A stretch of DNA of 34,652 bases from a virus, in the IMG/VR virus record IMGVR_UViG_3300046660_000184, positions 1 to 34,652 of that record. One strand, 5' to 3'. Both the position numbers and the translations under genes were made by a program. The number at the start of each line of letters is the position of its first letter. The stretch's first letter is position 1. Below the pieces are notes generated by a model. The model ran no database searches. It saw only the letters and a program-made list of their open reading frames with translations, and had not been told where the DNA came from. Below are positions 1 through 5,700 of the stretch, piece by piece.

Positions 1-28
1 GCATGCTCTGGGATAGGGTTTGCTTCAT
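1..28 (-). CDS. Partial CDS, start of a leftward gene cut by the window edge
   Basis: A leftward reading frame starts with ATG at 28-26 and runs off the left edge after nine codons (MKQTLSQSM). A good ribosome binding site (AGGAG, complement of 36-40) lies seven bases upstream. It follows the 110-307 gene in the same direction, so it is probably the next gene of the leftward early operon driven by PL. In lambda-like phages the integrase and recombination genes lie in this operon. Too little is visible to name the product. Confidence 0.5.
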
Positions 29-48
29 GGTCGCTCTCCTTGACCTGC

Positions 49-105
49 TTCCGTTTGGGAAACCGCCGATGTCAGGGGTGGGACATGGCGGAAACCGAAA
101 CGGAA
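49..105. repeat. Long interrupted palindrome between two leftward genes
   Basis: Outer arms TTCCGTTT (49-56) and AAACGGAA (98-105) match perfectly. Inside them CCGCC (63-67) pairs with GGCGG (87-91) and ATGTC (69-73) with GACAT (82-86), with one bulged G at 68. It fills the gap between the stop of the 110-307 gene and the next leftward start. No run of T follows on either strand, so it is not a textbook terminator. It may be an RNA-processing or attenuation hairpin in the leftward transcript. Confidence 0.5.
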
Positions 106-109
106 CTGG

Positions 110-307
110 TCAGGCCGCGTAGCGGTTCGTCTGCTGCGCGTAGAGCACCGACGCATCGTGTGCGTGGCGGTCGATCTGATCGTCGGTGTAGCCGAGGGCG
201 CGGTAGTTTTCCCGCGTCAGGCCTTCGCCGCGCTCAAGTGCGTGGTTTGCCATCTCCTGCGGAATGTTGCGGATACGGACGGGATTGTATGCGGCTGCTC
301 TGTGCAC
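110..307 (-). CDS. Small hypothetical phage protein (65 aa)
   Basis: The frame starts with GTG at 307-305 behind a strong AAGGAG site (complement of 315-320) seven bases away, which supports this start. The product is a soluble, charged 65-residue protein with no membrane segment or metal motif. The stretch GLTRENYRALGYTDDQIDRHAHDA suggests a small helical domain. I recall similar short proteins in rhizobial prophages but cannot assign a function. It is the first gene of the leftward transcript from PL (421-449), about 107 nt downstream of the predicted start of transcription, so it should be repressed in the lysogen and made early after induction. Confidence 0.7.
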   Translation of the reverse strand: MHRAAAYNPVRIRNIPQEMANHALERGEGLTRENYRALGYTDDQIDRHAHDASVLYAQQTNRYAA

Positions 308-420
308 GGCTGTCTCCTTTTCGCCAGTCTCCCGGAGACCGCGCCGACGCCGCTGGAGGAGGAGCGGCGCCGGGCTTCGGTATCCGGAGACGGGAGGAGG
401 AGATCAGCCGGACGAATGGA

Positions 421-449
421 AATATGCGTTATGCATAATTTGATGTCAA
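421..449 (-). promoter_or_regulatory. Leftward early promoter PL with embedded operator
   Basis: On the minus strand there is a perfect -35 TTGACA (complement of 444-449), a 17-bp spacer and a -10 CATATT (complement of 421-426). The 13-bp operator at 424-436 fills most of the spacer and its last three bases form the start of the -10. PR (2409-2437) has the same boxes and spacing. A repressor bound here would block RNA polymerase directly. The promoter faces the 110-307 gene and the partial gene at the left edge. Confidence 0.75.
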
Positions 450-471
450 GAGGGAATTATGCATAACGCAT
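424..471. promoter_or_regulatory. Left operators OL1 and OL2 (mirrored pair)
   Basis: Two 13-bp sites, ATGCGTTATGCAT at 424-436 and ATGCATAACGCAT at 459-471, are exact reverse complements of each other with centres 35 bp apart. Each is itself an imperfect dyad with ATGC/GCAT ends. The same motif recurs next to the repressor gene (2397-2409 and 2422-2434), so these are inferred binding sites for the 1746-2372 repressor. OL1 lies in PL. OL2 faces the exonuclease gene. A degenerate third half-site may follow at 475-487. Confidence 0.75.
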
Positions 472-644
472 ACTACGCTGAGCGCATATTTATGTTCCTC
501 AGAAGTTCCGAATTCTGAGCTGAGAGTAGGAAGGCTGATTCGTCATCACGACCGCCGCACAGGTAATTGCAGGCGAAGCGACCGCTTGCGCTTCTGCCAG
601 AAACAATGTTGTGCTGGTTGCAGCGTTGGGTTGGAGATGGTGAG

Positions 645-1697
645 ATGGCGGCACAACTTGCAGATAAAATGGTATTTGTAGACGTCGAGACGACTGGGTT
701 GTACTCATCCGATCGCATAGTAAGTCTGGGTGTCGTCGAATTGGACGGCTCCGCATTGCGGAATGGCAGGCTGGAGGCAGAGTTAACGCACCTCATTTTC
801 GATCCTGGCAAGAAAAGTCACCCTCAAGCCGAGGCTGTGCACGGATATGACGACTGGCTGTTGCGGCACCAGGAGAGCTTCCAAGATTATGCGACCCAGC
901 TTCGCCCACGGTTCGAAGGCGCGGATATCATCGTGGCGCACAACGCATCCTTCGACGAGCGCTTCATCAGGCAGGAATTTGACGGTGCTGGCATGATCTT
1001 GAAGGCTCCAGCTTTCCATTGCACCATGCAACAGTATCGGCGCATGCACCAAGGGCGAGCCGGGCTGGATACGGTTCTGGCTAAAATGGGGCTTTCGCGA
1101 CGGGGATCACGTCATGGGGCGCTGGAGGATGCGTGGTTCGCGATGTGTGTCTATCTATGGCTCGCAGGATTTGACTATCCTGGCCTGAAGGATGAGGCGC
1201 TGTCGAAGCCGCTTAATCTGCGCGATCCACCGGCGCATCCGGGCCTACCTCTTCCGCGTCGCTCGAAAAAAGCGAAGGCTGCGACGACGGCGCCCATCGT
1301 CGCAAAGCCGGCAAAGCCGATTTGGTCGGATAAGGAGCGCGACAATCTACTGTCGGCGCTCATGCCGTTTAGCACGGTGCTGATGAGGCTTGTATGGGCT
1401 GATGGACATCTGGACCAGACGGAAATTGCGGTCATAAAAGACCTGATTTCGGAGGAACGGCAAAGACTTATGCTTCCAGATGATCCGCTCGCGGAGCAAG
1501 ACCTGGCTGCGTCAATATTCGAGATGACACCATCCGTAAAAGACATCGCGGCCCTAGCTCCGGCTATTCGGACGGATGAATCCCTCAAGGCGCGATTGGG
1601 TGAGTGGGTCAAGCGCGTGATCGCCGCTGACGGCAGCTTCCCGGAAGTCGAAAAAGCGGCTTTGCGCACCATCGTTGGCGTGATCAGGGGAGCCTGA
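645..1697 (+). CDS. DEDDh exonuclease (DnaQ-like) fused to a TerB-like domain
   Basis: The predicted protein has 350 residues. The N-terminal half carries the three exonuclease motifs: DVE at 13-15 (Exo I), AHNASFD at 98-104 (Exo II) and HGALED at 157-162 (Exo III, DEDDh type), indicating a metal-dependent 3'-5' nuclease of the DnaQ family. After a basic, Ala/Pro-rich linker (about 200-225), residues 235-350 resemble a TerB/DjlA-like helical domain with two ADG-containing acidic motifs (WADGHLDQTE and AADGSFPEVE). The start at 645 is chosen because GGAG at 633-636 is well placed; upstream ATGs at 567 and 606 lack a site. It lies between the left operators and the repressor and converges on the repressor gene. 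This is an unusual place for a replication nuclease and fits a lysogenic or superinfection function, which is inference. Confidence 0.8.
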   Translation: MAAQLADKMVFVDVETTGLYSSDRIVSLGVVELDGSALRNGRLEAELTHLIFDPGKKSHPQAEAVHGYDDWLLRHQESFQDYATQLRPRFEGADIIVAHNASFDERFIRQEFDGAGMILKAPAFHCTMQQYRRMHQGRAGLDTVLAKMGLSRRGSRHGALEDAWFAMCVYLWLAGFDYPGLKDEALSKPLNLRDPPAHPGLPLPRRSKKAKAATTAPIVAKPAKPIWSDKERDNLLSALMPFSTVLMRLVWADGHLDQTEIAVIKDLISEERQRLMLPDDPLAEQDLAASIFEMTPSVKDIAALAPAIRTDESLKARLGEWVKRVIAADGSFPEVEKAALRTIVGVIRGA

Positions 1698-1745
1698 TCA
1701 TTAGTTGCGCATTGAATGATCGACGCGTCCGAAAGCGGCCAACGC

Positions 1746-2372
1746 TTACATTTTAAGAATAGACATCTTCACCCGCCCAACGACGGGCGGCATATTGTCA
1801 GGAAAGATGGGCTCGTGCGCGCTGTTTGTTGAGACTGGTTCAAAGCGATCAGGGTTTGGTCTGTAGCGCTTATATGTGGCCTCTCCATTCTCATCGGCGA
1901 TAACGTAGCAAGCATTTGGCACTAGCCGCTTATCGGCGCGATTGACGATGATGACCGAATTTGGCGGCGATATGCGGTCCATCGAATCACCAACGACCTC
2001 AAGCGCTATCCAGTCGCCATCTGGTAATTGACCGACTGTGATAACCCCTTTTGCCTCATCGGCGATATCATCACGTTGAAGGTCCCCCGCGCTGATGGTC
2101 GTCAGTAGAGGGACATCAATGGCCCGATCGGAAACAATCTCCTCTGCCTCTCCGGGGCCTACTCCGATTCCGCGCAATAACCAGTCGAGAGACACGCGAT
2201 ATCGTCGCGCATACTGCTCGGCGGCGCGCACAACGCCGCGACTCCCATTTTCATGGGCGGCATAGGTAGGATATCGAATCCCTAAAGATGCTGCGGCCTC
2301 TATCGCTGTGGCGAAGCCGGCATGACGCCGTGCTTCCTTGAGGCGATTGCCAATTTTTACCGTGTCGCTCAT
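1746..2372 (-). CDS. CI-type phage repressor, HTH plus S24 (LexA-like) domain
   Basis: The 208-residue protein has an N-terminal helix-turn-helix (about 5-65) for operator binding and a C-terminal S24 peptidase domain (about 85-200). Key residues are visible: a likely Ala95-Gly96 self-cleavage site (ISAGD), the catalytic Ser130 in GDSM and the catalytic Lys168 in ATYKRY. In this family RecA filaments trigger self-cleavage, so DNA damage would induce the prophage. It is divergent from the Cro-like gene at 2444, and the three operators between them (2376-2434) are its presumed targets. The weakest operator lies in its own 5' region, which suggests autoregulation. There is no clear ribosome binding site ahead of the ATG at 2372-2370. 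Confidence 0.9.
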   Translation of the reverse strand: MSDTVKIGNRLKEARRHAGFATAIEAAASLGIRYPTYAAHENGSRGVVRAAEQYARRYRVSLDWLLRGIGVGPGEAEEIVSDRAIDVPLLTTISAGDLQRDDIADEAKGVITVGQLPDGDWIALEVVGDSMDRISPPNSVIIVNRADKRLVPNACYVIADENGEATYKRYRPNPDRFEPVSTNSAHEPIFPDNMPPVVGRVKMSILKM

Positions 2373-2375
2373 AGT

Positions 2376-2434
2376 CTACGTTTCGCATAGAACAATATGC
2401 GTTAGGCATTGACAGCAGATTATGCGTAACGCAT
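2376..2434. promoter_or_regulatory. Right operator cluster OR1-OR3 between repressor and Cro-like genes
   Basis: Two good 13-bp sites lie at 2397-2409 (ATGCGTTAGGCAT) and 2422-2434 (ATGCGTAACGCAT). A third, degenerate one (9 of 12 consensus bases) is at 2376-2388. Centres are spaced 21 and 25 bp, as in a lambda-type three-operator switch. The strongest dyad (2422-2434) blocks PR. The middle one overlaps a leftward -10-like CATATT (complement of 2394-2399) that could serve the repressor gene, although its -35 is poor. The weak one sits just upstream of the repressor start codon. Confidence 0.75.
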
Positions 2435-2437
2435 ATT
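2409..2437 (+). promoter_or_regulatory. Rightward early promoter PR with embedded operator
   Basis: TTGACA at 2409-2414 and CATATT at 2432-2437 are separated by 17 bp, and the operator at 2422-2434 occupies the spacer and the first half of the -10. Box sequences, spacing and operator register match PL exactly. Transcription should begin about 6-8 bases after the -10, at or next to the A of the Cro-like start codon at 2444. Confidence 0.8.
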
Positions 2438-2443
2438 CCAGCT

Positions 2444-2629
2444 ATGACGACACCTGAAGACATTGTTCGGATTCGTGAAAAGCGCGGCTGGAGCCAGCAA
2501 GCGCTAGGTGATTTTGTCGGTGTCGACCAAGGAACCGTCTCAAAATGGGAGAGCGGCAAAGTTAAGCCGAGTGGTCCCGCACAGAAGCTTCTTGAGCACT
2601 TAGCGGTAATCAAGGAGGCGGCCGAATGA
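2444..2629 (+). CDS. Cro-like XRE-family helix-turn-helix regulator
   Basis: A 61-residue protein made almost entirely of one XRE helix-turn-helix: IREKRGWSQQALGDFVGVDQGTVSKWESGKVKPSG (about 10-44) has the SQQALG helix and the TVSKWE recognition helix typical of Cro/CI proteins. It is divergent from the repressor and the first gene behind PR, so it should act as the lytic-switch Cro equivalent and bind the same operators. Only six bases separate the PR -10 from the ATG and there is no Shine-Dalgarno sequence, so the mRNA is probably leaderless. Confidence 0.85.
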   Translation: MTTPEDIVRIREKRGWSQQALGDFVGVDQGTVSKWESGKVKPSGPAQKLLEHLAVIKEAAE

Positions 2630-2646
2630 TGCGCCTCCTTCTATCT

Positions 2647-2747
2647 GGTGGCTTTGGCCGCATACGGGGCCACCGATCAGCCGCGCCGAGTTTAGCCTTT
2701 CTCCGGCGCGGCCAGTTTCCCCAGTGCCACACCCTTCACCGTGGCAC
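2647..2747 (+). promoter_or_regulatory. Tandem hairpin array in the leader between Cro-like and CII-like genes
   Basis: Three perfect inverted repeats follow each other: GGTGGC/GCCACC (2647-2652, 2669-2674), GCCGCGCCG/CGGCGCGGC (2680-2688, 2704-2712) and GTGCCAC/GTGGCAC (2724-2730, 2741-2747). A fourth hairpin, the terminator at 2753-2800, follows after five bases. This 291-base stretch has no convincing gene. The place matches lambda nutR/tR1 and recalls HK022 put RNA. A role in antitermination or attenuation is inferred. Confidence 0.6.
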
Positions 2748-2752
2748 CATCT

Positions 2753-2800
2753 CCCGCCAGGGCGGCGGACCTTCGAGTCCTGGCGGGCTTTTTCGTTTTT
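2753..2800 (+). terminator. Rho-independent terminator (tR1-like)
   Basis: CCCGCCAGG (2753-2761) and CCTGGCGGG (2779-2787) form a perfect 9-bp stem followed by CTTTTTCGTTTTT. It stands between the Cro-like gene and the rest of the early operon, so early transcription must be limited here unless polymerase is modified. Confidence 0.85.
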
Positions 2801-2920
2801 GCGTGCCCCTGTCATGCGGGCCTCCGTGATCTCTTGGACTCTACGACGCTACCGATAGCGGCGGCATCATTCACCGGAATATTTCCGAAAAACATTCCCT
2901 TGATTTTTTGGGAGGAATTC

Positions 2921-3394
2921 GTGCGTCAAAAAAAACCGGATACCATCCGACCAACGTCGGATCAGGAGCGCCGCAGTCTCAAGACCGTAACGCAGCGTGG
3001 CGTTCGCGAAGCTGGTGGCTCCAATTTTGCAGCCGATACCCGCGTCGTTGAAAGCAAACTGTCGGAGTACGGCAGTGTGCAGCACGAGCGCTCATTCATG
3101 CCGATCGACATCGTCGCCGATCTTGAGCGAATCATCGGATATCCTTTGATCTCCGAACATCTCGTGCAGATGCAGGGCTTCAGGATCGTCGCTGACACGG
3201 CGGCAGCCGAGGAGCCCGACATGGAAGATGTCGGAGCCCTGTCCGACGCGCAGGGGAAATTGCTTTCCATGCTGATCCGGTACGCGCCGGACGGCTACGA
3301 TTTTCGCGAGCGTCGGGAGATCCTGCCCGTCGCTGAGGCATTAGCGGCGCAACTGCAAGATTTGATCAAGGGTTTGAAGGCGGTGACGCCATGA
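2921..3394 (+). CDS. CII-like phage regulatory protein (tentative)
   Basis: The start is set at GTG 2921, directly behind the strong site GGGAGGAATTC; this gives 157 residues, and an in-frame upstream extension would run through the terminator. The middle (about 55-90, FMPIDIVADLERIIGYPLISEHLVQMQGFRIV) resembles the CII-like 'phage regulatory protein CP76' proteins seen after cro in proteobacterial phages. The N-terminus is basic and the C-terminus is a long amphipathic helix. It is the first gene after the tR1-like terminator and overlaps the next gene by ATGA. A role in the lysis/lysogeny decision is inferred from position plus this resemblance. Confidence 0.6.
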   Translation: MRQKKPDTIRPTSDQERRSLKTVTQRGVREAGGSNFAADTRVVESKLSEYGSVQHERSFMPIDIVADLERIIGYPLISEHLVQMQGFRIVADTAAAEEPDMEDVGALSDAQGKLLSMLIRYAPDGYDFRERREILPVAEALAAQLQDLIKGLKAVTP

Positions 3395-3666
3395 GAGCGC
3401 GCCGCATCCCCTATGCCGGTAAGCCGACGACTGTCTCCTATCCGACGATCGCCAATGGCGCGTCTGTTGGACCGCGCGGTATCGCATTTCTGCGCCGCGT
3501 GGCTCTGTCGCCTCAGCCTTACCGCATGACGCTCAATGCCGATCGCATGTCTGTCGATCGTGCCGTTGCCAGTGGCTTCGTGCGCCGAGACGTGCGCGAC
3601 GACCAGTGCGTCTGGATGGTCGGCAAGGGTCGGGAATTTCTGGACCGATTGATGAGGTACGAGTGA
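3391..3666 (+). CDS. Small basic hypothetical protein (91 aa)
   Basis: Begins at the ATGA overlap with the preceding stop, a sign of translational coupling, and its own stop overlaps the next start by one base (TGATG). The product is basic; its second half (FLRRVALSPQPYRMTLNADRMSVDRAVASGFVRRDVRDDQCVWMVGKGREFLDRL) looks like a winged-helix-sized fold with a terminal helix. No catalytic motif is visible. It is part of the early replication/modification operon. Confidence 0.65.
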   Translation: MRARRIPYAGKPTTVSYPTIANGASVGPRGIAFLRRVALSPQPYRMTLNADRMSVDRAVASGFVRRDVRDDQCVWMVGKGREFLDRLMRYE

Positions 3667-3863
3667 TGACGAAGCGTACGAGCGCATCGCCTGCGGAAGC
3701 CATGCGGGCCTTCGATTCCCTCCCGAAACCGCTGCGACAAGCCATCGCGAGCGCGGCCTTTGTCTACGACCCGAAGGAGATCGCCGCGCGCATTGCCAAG
3801 GGCCGGCGGCCGCAAACCATCCTACGCGGCATTGTCCGTTATGAGGGGAGGGCGGCGCAATGA
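3666..3863 (+). CDS. Small hypothetical protein (65 aa), DUF6525-like
   Basis: The start at 3666 shares one base with the previous stop (TGATG). An upstream in-frame ATG at 3606 lies inside the previous gene and is not needed. The sequence AFDSLPKPLRQAIASAAFVYDPKEIAARIAKGRR is a short helical domain that resembles the DUF6525 type of rhizobial and phage proteins, from memory. It ends with an ATGA overlap with the ParB/methyltransferase gene. The function is unknown; a DNA-associated role is possible from context. Confidence 0.65.
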   Translation: MTKRTSASPAEAMRAFDSLPKPLRQAIASAAFVYDPKEIAARIAKGRRPQTILRGIVRYEGRAAQ

Positions 3864-5404
3864 ATGCGGTCTTCACGGCACAGCAGCGCGTGCAGACAAT
3901 CATGGACGCAGCCCTGCGCGACGGCAAGGTGCGCAGCGCCGACCACAATGAACGTCGGACCTGCATCAAGCTCAACGTCAAGGGCATGCTCCGTCGCGAC
4001 AGCAAGGATGCGGACCTTTGGTATCCGACCGAGCGCGCCAAGAAGAAACTGCCGTCGCCGCAGGCTATCGCGGCGGAACAGTTTGTTCCGGCGGGAGCAC
4101 GCGTCGCGATCTGGCGGGATATCGACACCATCGACATCGGATATCGGTTGCGCGGCGCCGATCAGGCCAAGGTGGATGCGCTGAAGCCGTCCTTTCAGGA
4201 GATCGGGCAGAAGACCCCGATCACGGTTTTCGGCAAGCTCGACGATGCCAGAGTGGCGCTGTCGGCCGGGCTGCATCGGTTGCAGACGGCAACGCAACTC
4301 GGCTGGAAGCAGGTGCTTTGCTTTCATGAGGAAGGCGACGACCTCGACCGTGAGCTTTGGGAGATCGACGAGAACCTTTGCCGTGCCGAACTGACGGCGG
4401 CTGACCGGGCGCTGTTCGTCTTCCGGCGCAAGGAAATCTATCTGCTGAAGCACCCGGAAACGGCGCAGCATGTGGCAGGCGGAAAAGCACGACATTCAGC
4501 AAGCGCAAAGTCTGCGTTTGCTGTCGCCACCGCAGAGGCGACCGGACAGGCAGTGCGAACCGTTCAGCTCGACGCCGAACGCGGGGCCAAGATTTCCGAC
4601 ATGGCTCTGCACCTGGTGCGCGGCACGCGACTAAACAGCGGTTCATTCCTCGACCGGCTGAAGCAGATCCCGCAGGACAGGCAGGTGCTCTATGTCGAGG
4701 CTGCGCTCGACGAGGAGAGGCGCAAGGCTGCGGACGTGAAGGAGAACCGCACCAAGAAGATGCAGCACTCCCGCATGATCCGTACTTCGCTGATCAATGC
4801 CATTGCGGAAAGCGGGACGCTGGTTGTGGGGGAGATGCCGCGTGCAGCCTTCGCAGTCGGTTATTGCGACGTGCCCTGGCAACAGGAGGCCTGGAGCGAC
4901 GAGACCGGTCAGGATAAGGGGCTGCGCTATCCCTCGATGTCAGTCGACGAGCTGATGGCACTCTGCGCTGGCGAGCGCAGCCCGTTCACGCGGGATGCTG
5001 TGCTCTACTTCTGGGCCACCACGAACCGGCTTCACCATGCGATGAAGATCATCGAGGCTTGGGGCTTCGACTACGTGAGCGCGATCACATGGGACAAGGT
5101 CAATATCGGCATGGGCCGGTGGGTGCGGGACCGCACTGAACACCTGCTGATCTGCAAGCGCGGCAACTTTCCCGGTATCGACCTTTATACGGCCAAGCCG
5201 GAAAGTCTCTACAGCGAGGCGAAGACCGAGCACAGCCGAAAGCCGGTTTGGTTCGCGGAAGAGATCGAGCGGCTTTATCCCGACATGCGCAAGCTGGAGC
5301 TTTTCCAGCGCAGGGAGAGCCTGCGGACGGGCGATATCAGGCTTAACGGCAAGTGGGAGTTTTGGGGCAATCAGGCAGGGGCGCCGGAAGGCGAGGCCGC
5401 ATGA
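3860..5404 (+). CDS. ParB-like domain fused to MT-A70 adenine methyltransferase
   Basis: The 514-residue protein has a ParB/Spo0J N-terminal-like domain at about 86-200 (VDALKPSFQEIGQKTPITV, then AGLHRLQTAT at 136-145 and the ENLCRAELTAADRA region) and, after a helical linker, an MT-A70 methyltransferase domain at about 325-505. Motif IV reads CDVPW at 336-340 where the family usually has DPPW. Supporting family features are LYFWATTNRLHHAMKIIEAWGFDYV and ITWDKVNIGMGRWVRDRTEHLLICKRG. The expected product is N6-methyladenine in phage or host DNA, with the ParB part supplying DNA binding. It lies directly before a cytosine methyltransferase; no matching restriction enzyme is visible, which fits self-protection against host restriction. 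Coupled by ATGA to both neighbours. Confidence 0.9.
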   Translation: MNAVFTAQQRVQTIMDAALRDGKVRSADHNERRTCIKLNVKGMLRRDSKDADLWYPTERAKKKLPSPQAIAAEQFVPAGARVAIWRDIDTIDIGYRLRGADQAKVDALKPSFQEIGQKTPITVFGKLDDARVALSAGLHRLQTATQLGWKQVLCFHEEGDDLDRELWEIDENLCRAELTAADRALFVFRRKEIYLLKHPETAQHVAGGKARHSASAKSAFAVATAEATGQAVRTVQLDAERGAKISDMALHLVRGTRLNSGSFLDRLKQIPQDRQVLYVEAALDEERRKAADVKENRTKKMQHSRMIRTSLINAIAESGTLVVGEMPRAAFAVGYCDVPWQQEAWSDETGQDKGLRYPSMSVDELMALCAGERSPFTRDAVLYFWATTNRLHHAMKIIEAWGFDYVSAITWDKVNIGMGRWVRDRTEHLLICKRGNFPGIDLYTAKPESLYSEAKTEHSRKPVWFAEEIERLYPDMRKLELFQRRESLRTGDIRLNGKWEFWGNQAGAPEGEAA

Positions 5405-5700
5405 TCGCTTTCCTCCCTGACGTTGACCATCTGAATGATGCTGAGACCGACCAGCAGCGAGCGCGATGGCTTCTGCGCTGCTCACTGTCGCTGCTATTGC
5501 GCGACGAAAGCCATATCCGACGCCGGTTGCAACTGGCGAATTTCCAACTTGGCGTCGTCTATCTCGATGCCGAGCTTTCCTTCCTTCGCAATCCGCGCCG
5601 CGACGACGGCGGCCCGATCGATCTGATCGAGATCGCGGCCGCGCGTGGCCGCATGGACAGAATCGCATGCGGCCTGCCGCCGCGACACATGGGGGCTTGA
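5401..5700 (+). CDS. Hypothetical protein (99 aa) between two methyltransferases
   Basis: Starts at the ATGA overlap with the previous stop, and its TGA overlaps the next ATG by one base. An in-frame ATG at 5353 lies inside the upstream gene and is less likely. The protein looks helical and charged (DAETDQQRARWLLRCSLSLLLRDESHIRRRLQLANFQLGVVYLDAELSFLRN). No known motif is seen. Its conserved coupling to the methyltransferases suggests a partner or regulator of DNA modification, but that is inference. Confidence 0.65.
   Translation: MIAFLPDVDHLNDAETDQQRARWLLRCSLSLLLRDESHIRRRLQLANFQLGVVYLDAELSFLRNPRRDDGGPIDLIEIAAARGRMDRIACGLPPRHMGA

Larger units (their letters stand above)
308..644. other. Intergenic left control region (no gene)
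   Basis: This 337-base gap separates the leftward 110-307 gene from the rightward exonuclease gene. It holds PL and two mirrored operators at 424-471 (separate entries). A perfect inverted repeat CTCAGAA/TTCTGAG lies at 498-504 and 513-519 with an 8-base loop, and a shorter one, GAAGCG/CGCTTC, at 575-580 and 589-594. A weak rightward promoter may use CATACT (469-474) as -10, in the same operator register as PL, but its -35 is poor. Reading frames here do not look coding. Confidence 0.6.

Noticed and set aside
40-438. Plus-strand frames of 132 and 102 residues at the left end
   Set aside because: They run antisense through the 110-307 gene, which has a strong ribosome site, and through the PL promoter.
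1696-1721. Inverted repeat GATCAT/ATGATC between exonuclease and repressor genes
   Set aside because: Six AT-rich base pairs with a long loop and no T run; too weak to call a terminator between these convergent genes.
2626-2829. 67-residue plus-strand frame after the Cro-like gene
   Set aside because: It reads through all four hairpins and the terminator; the sequence is better explained as structured non-coding leader.
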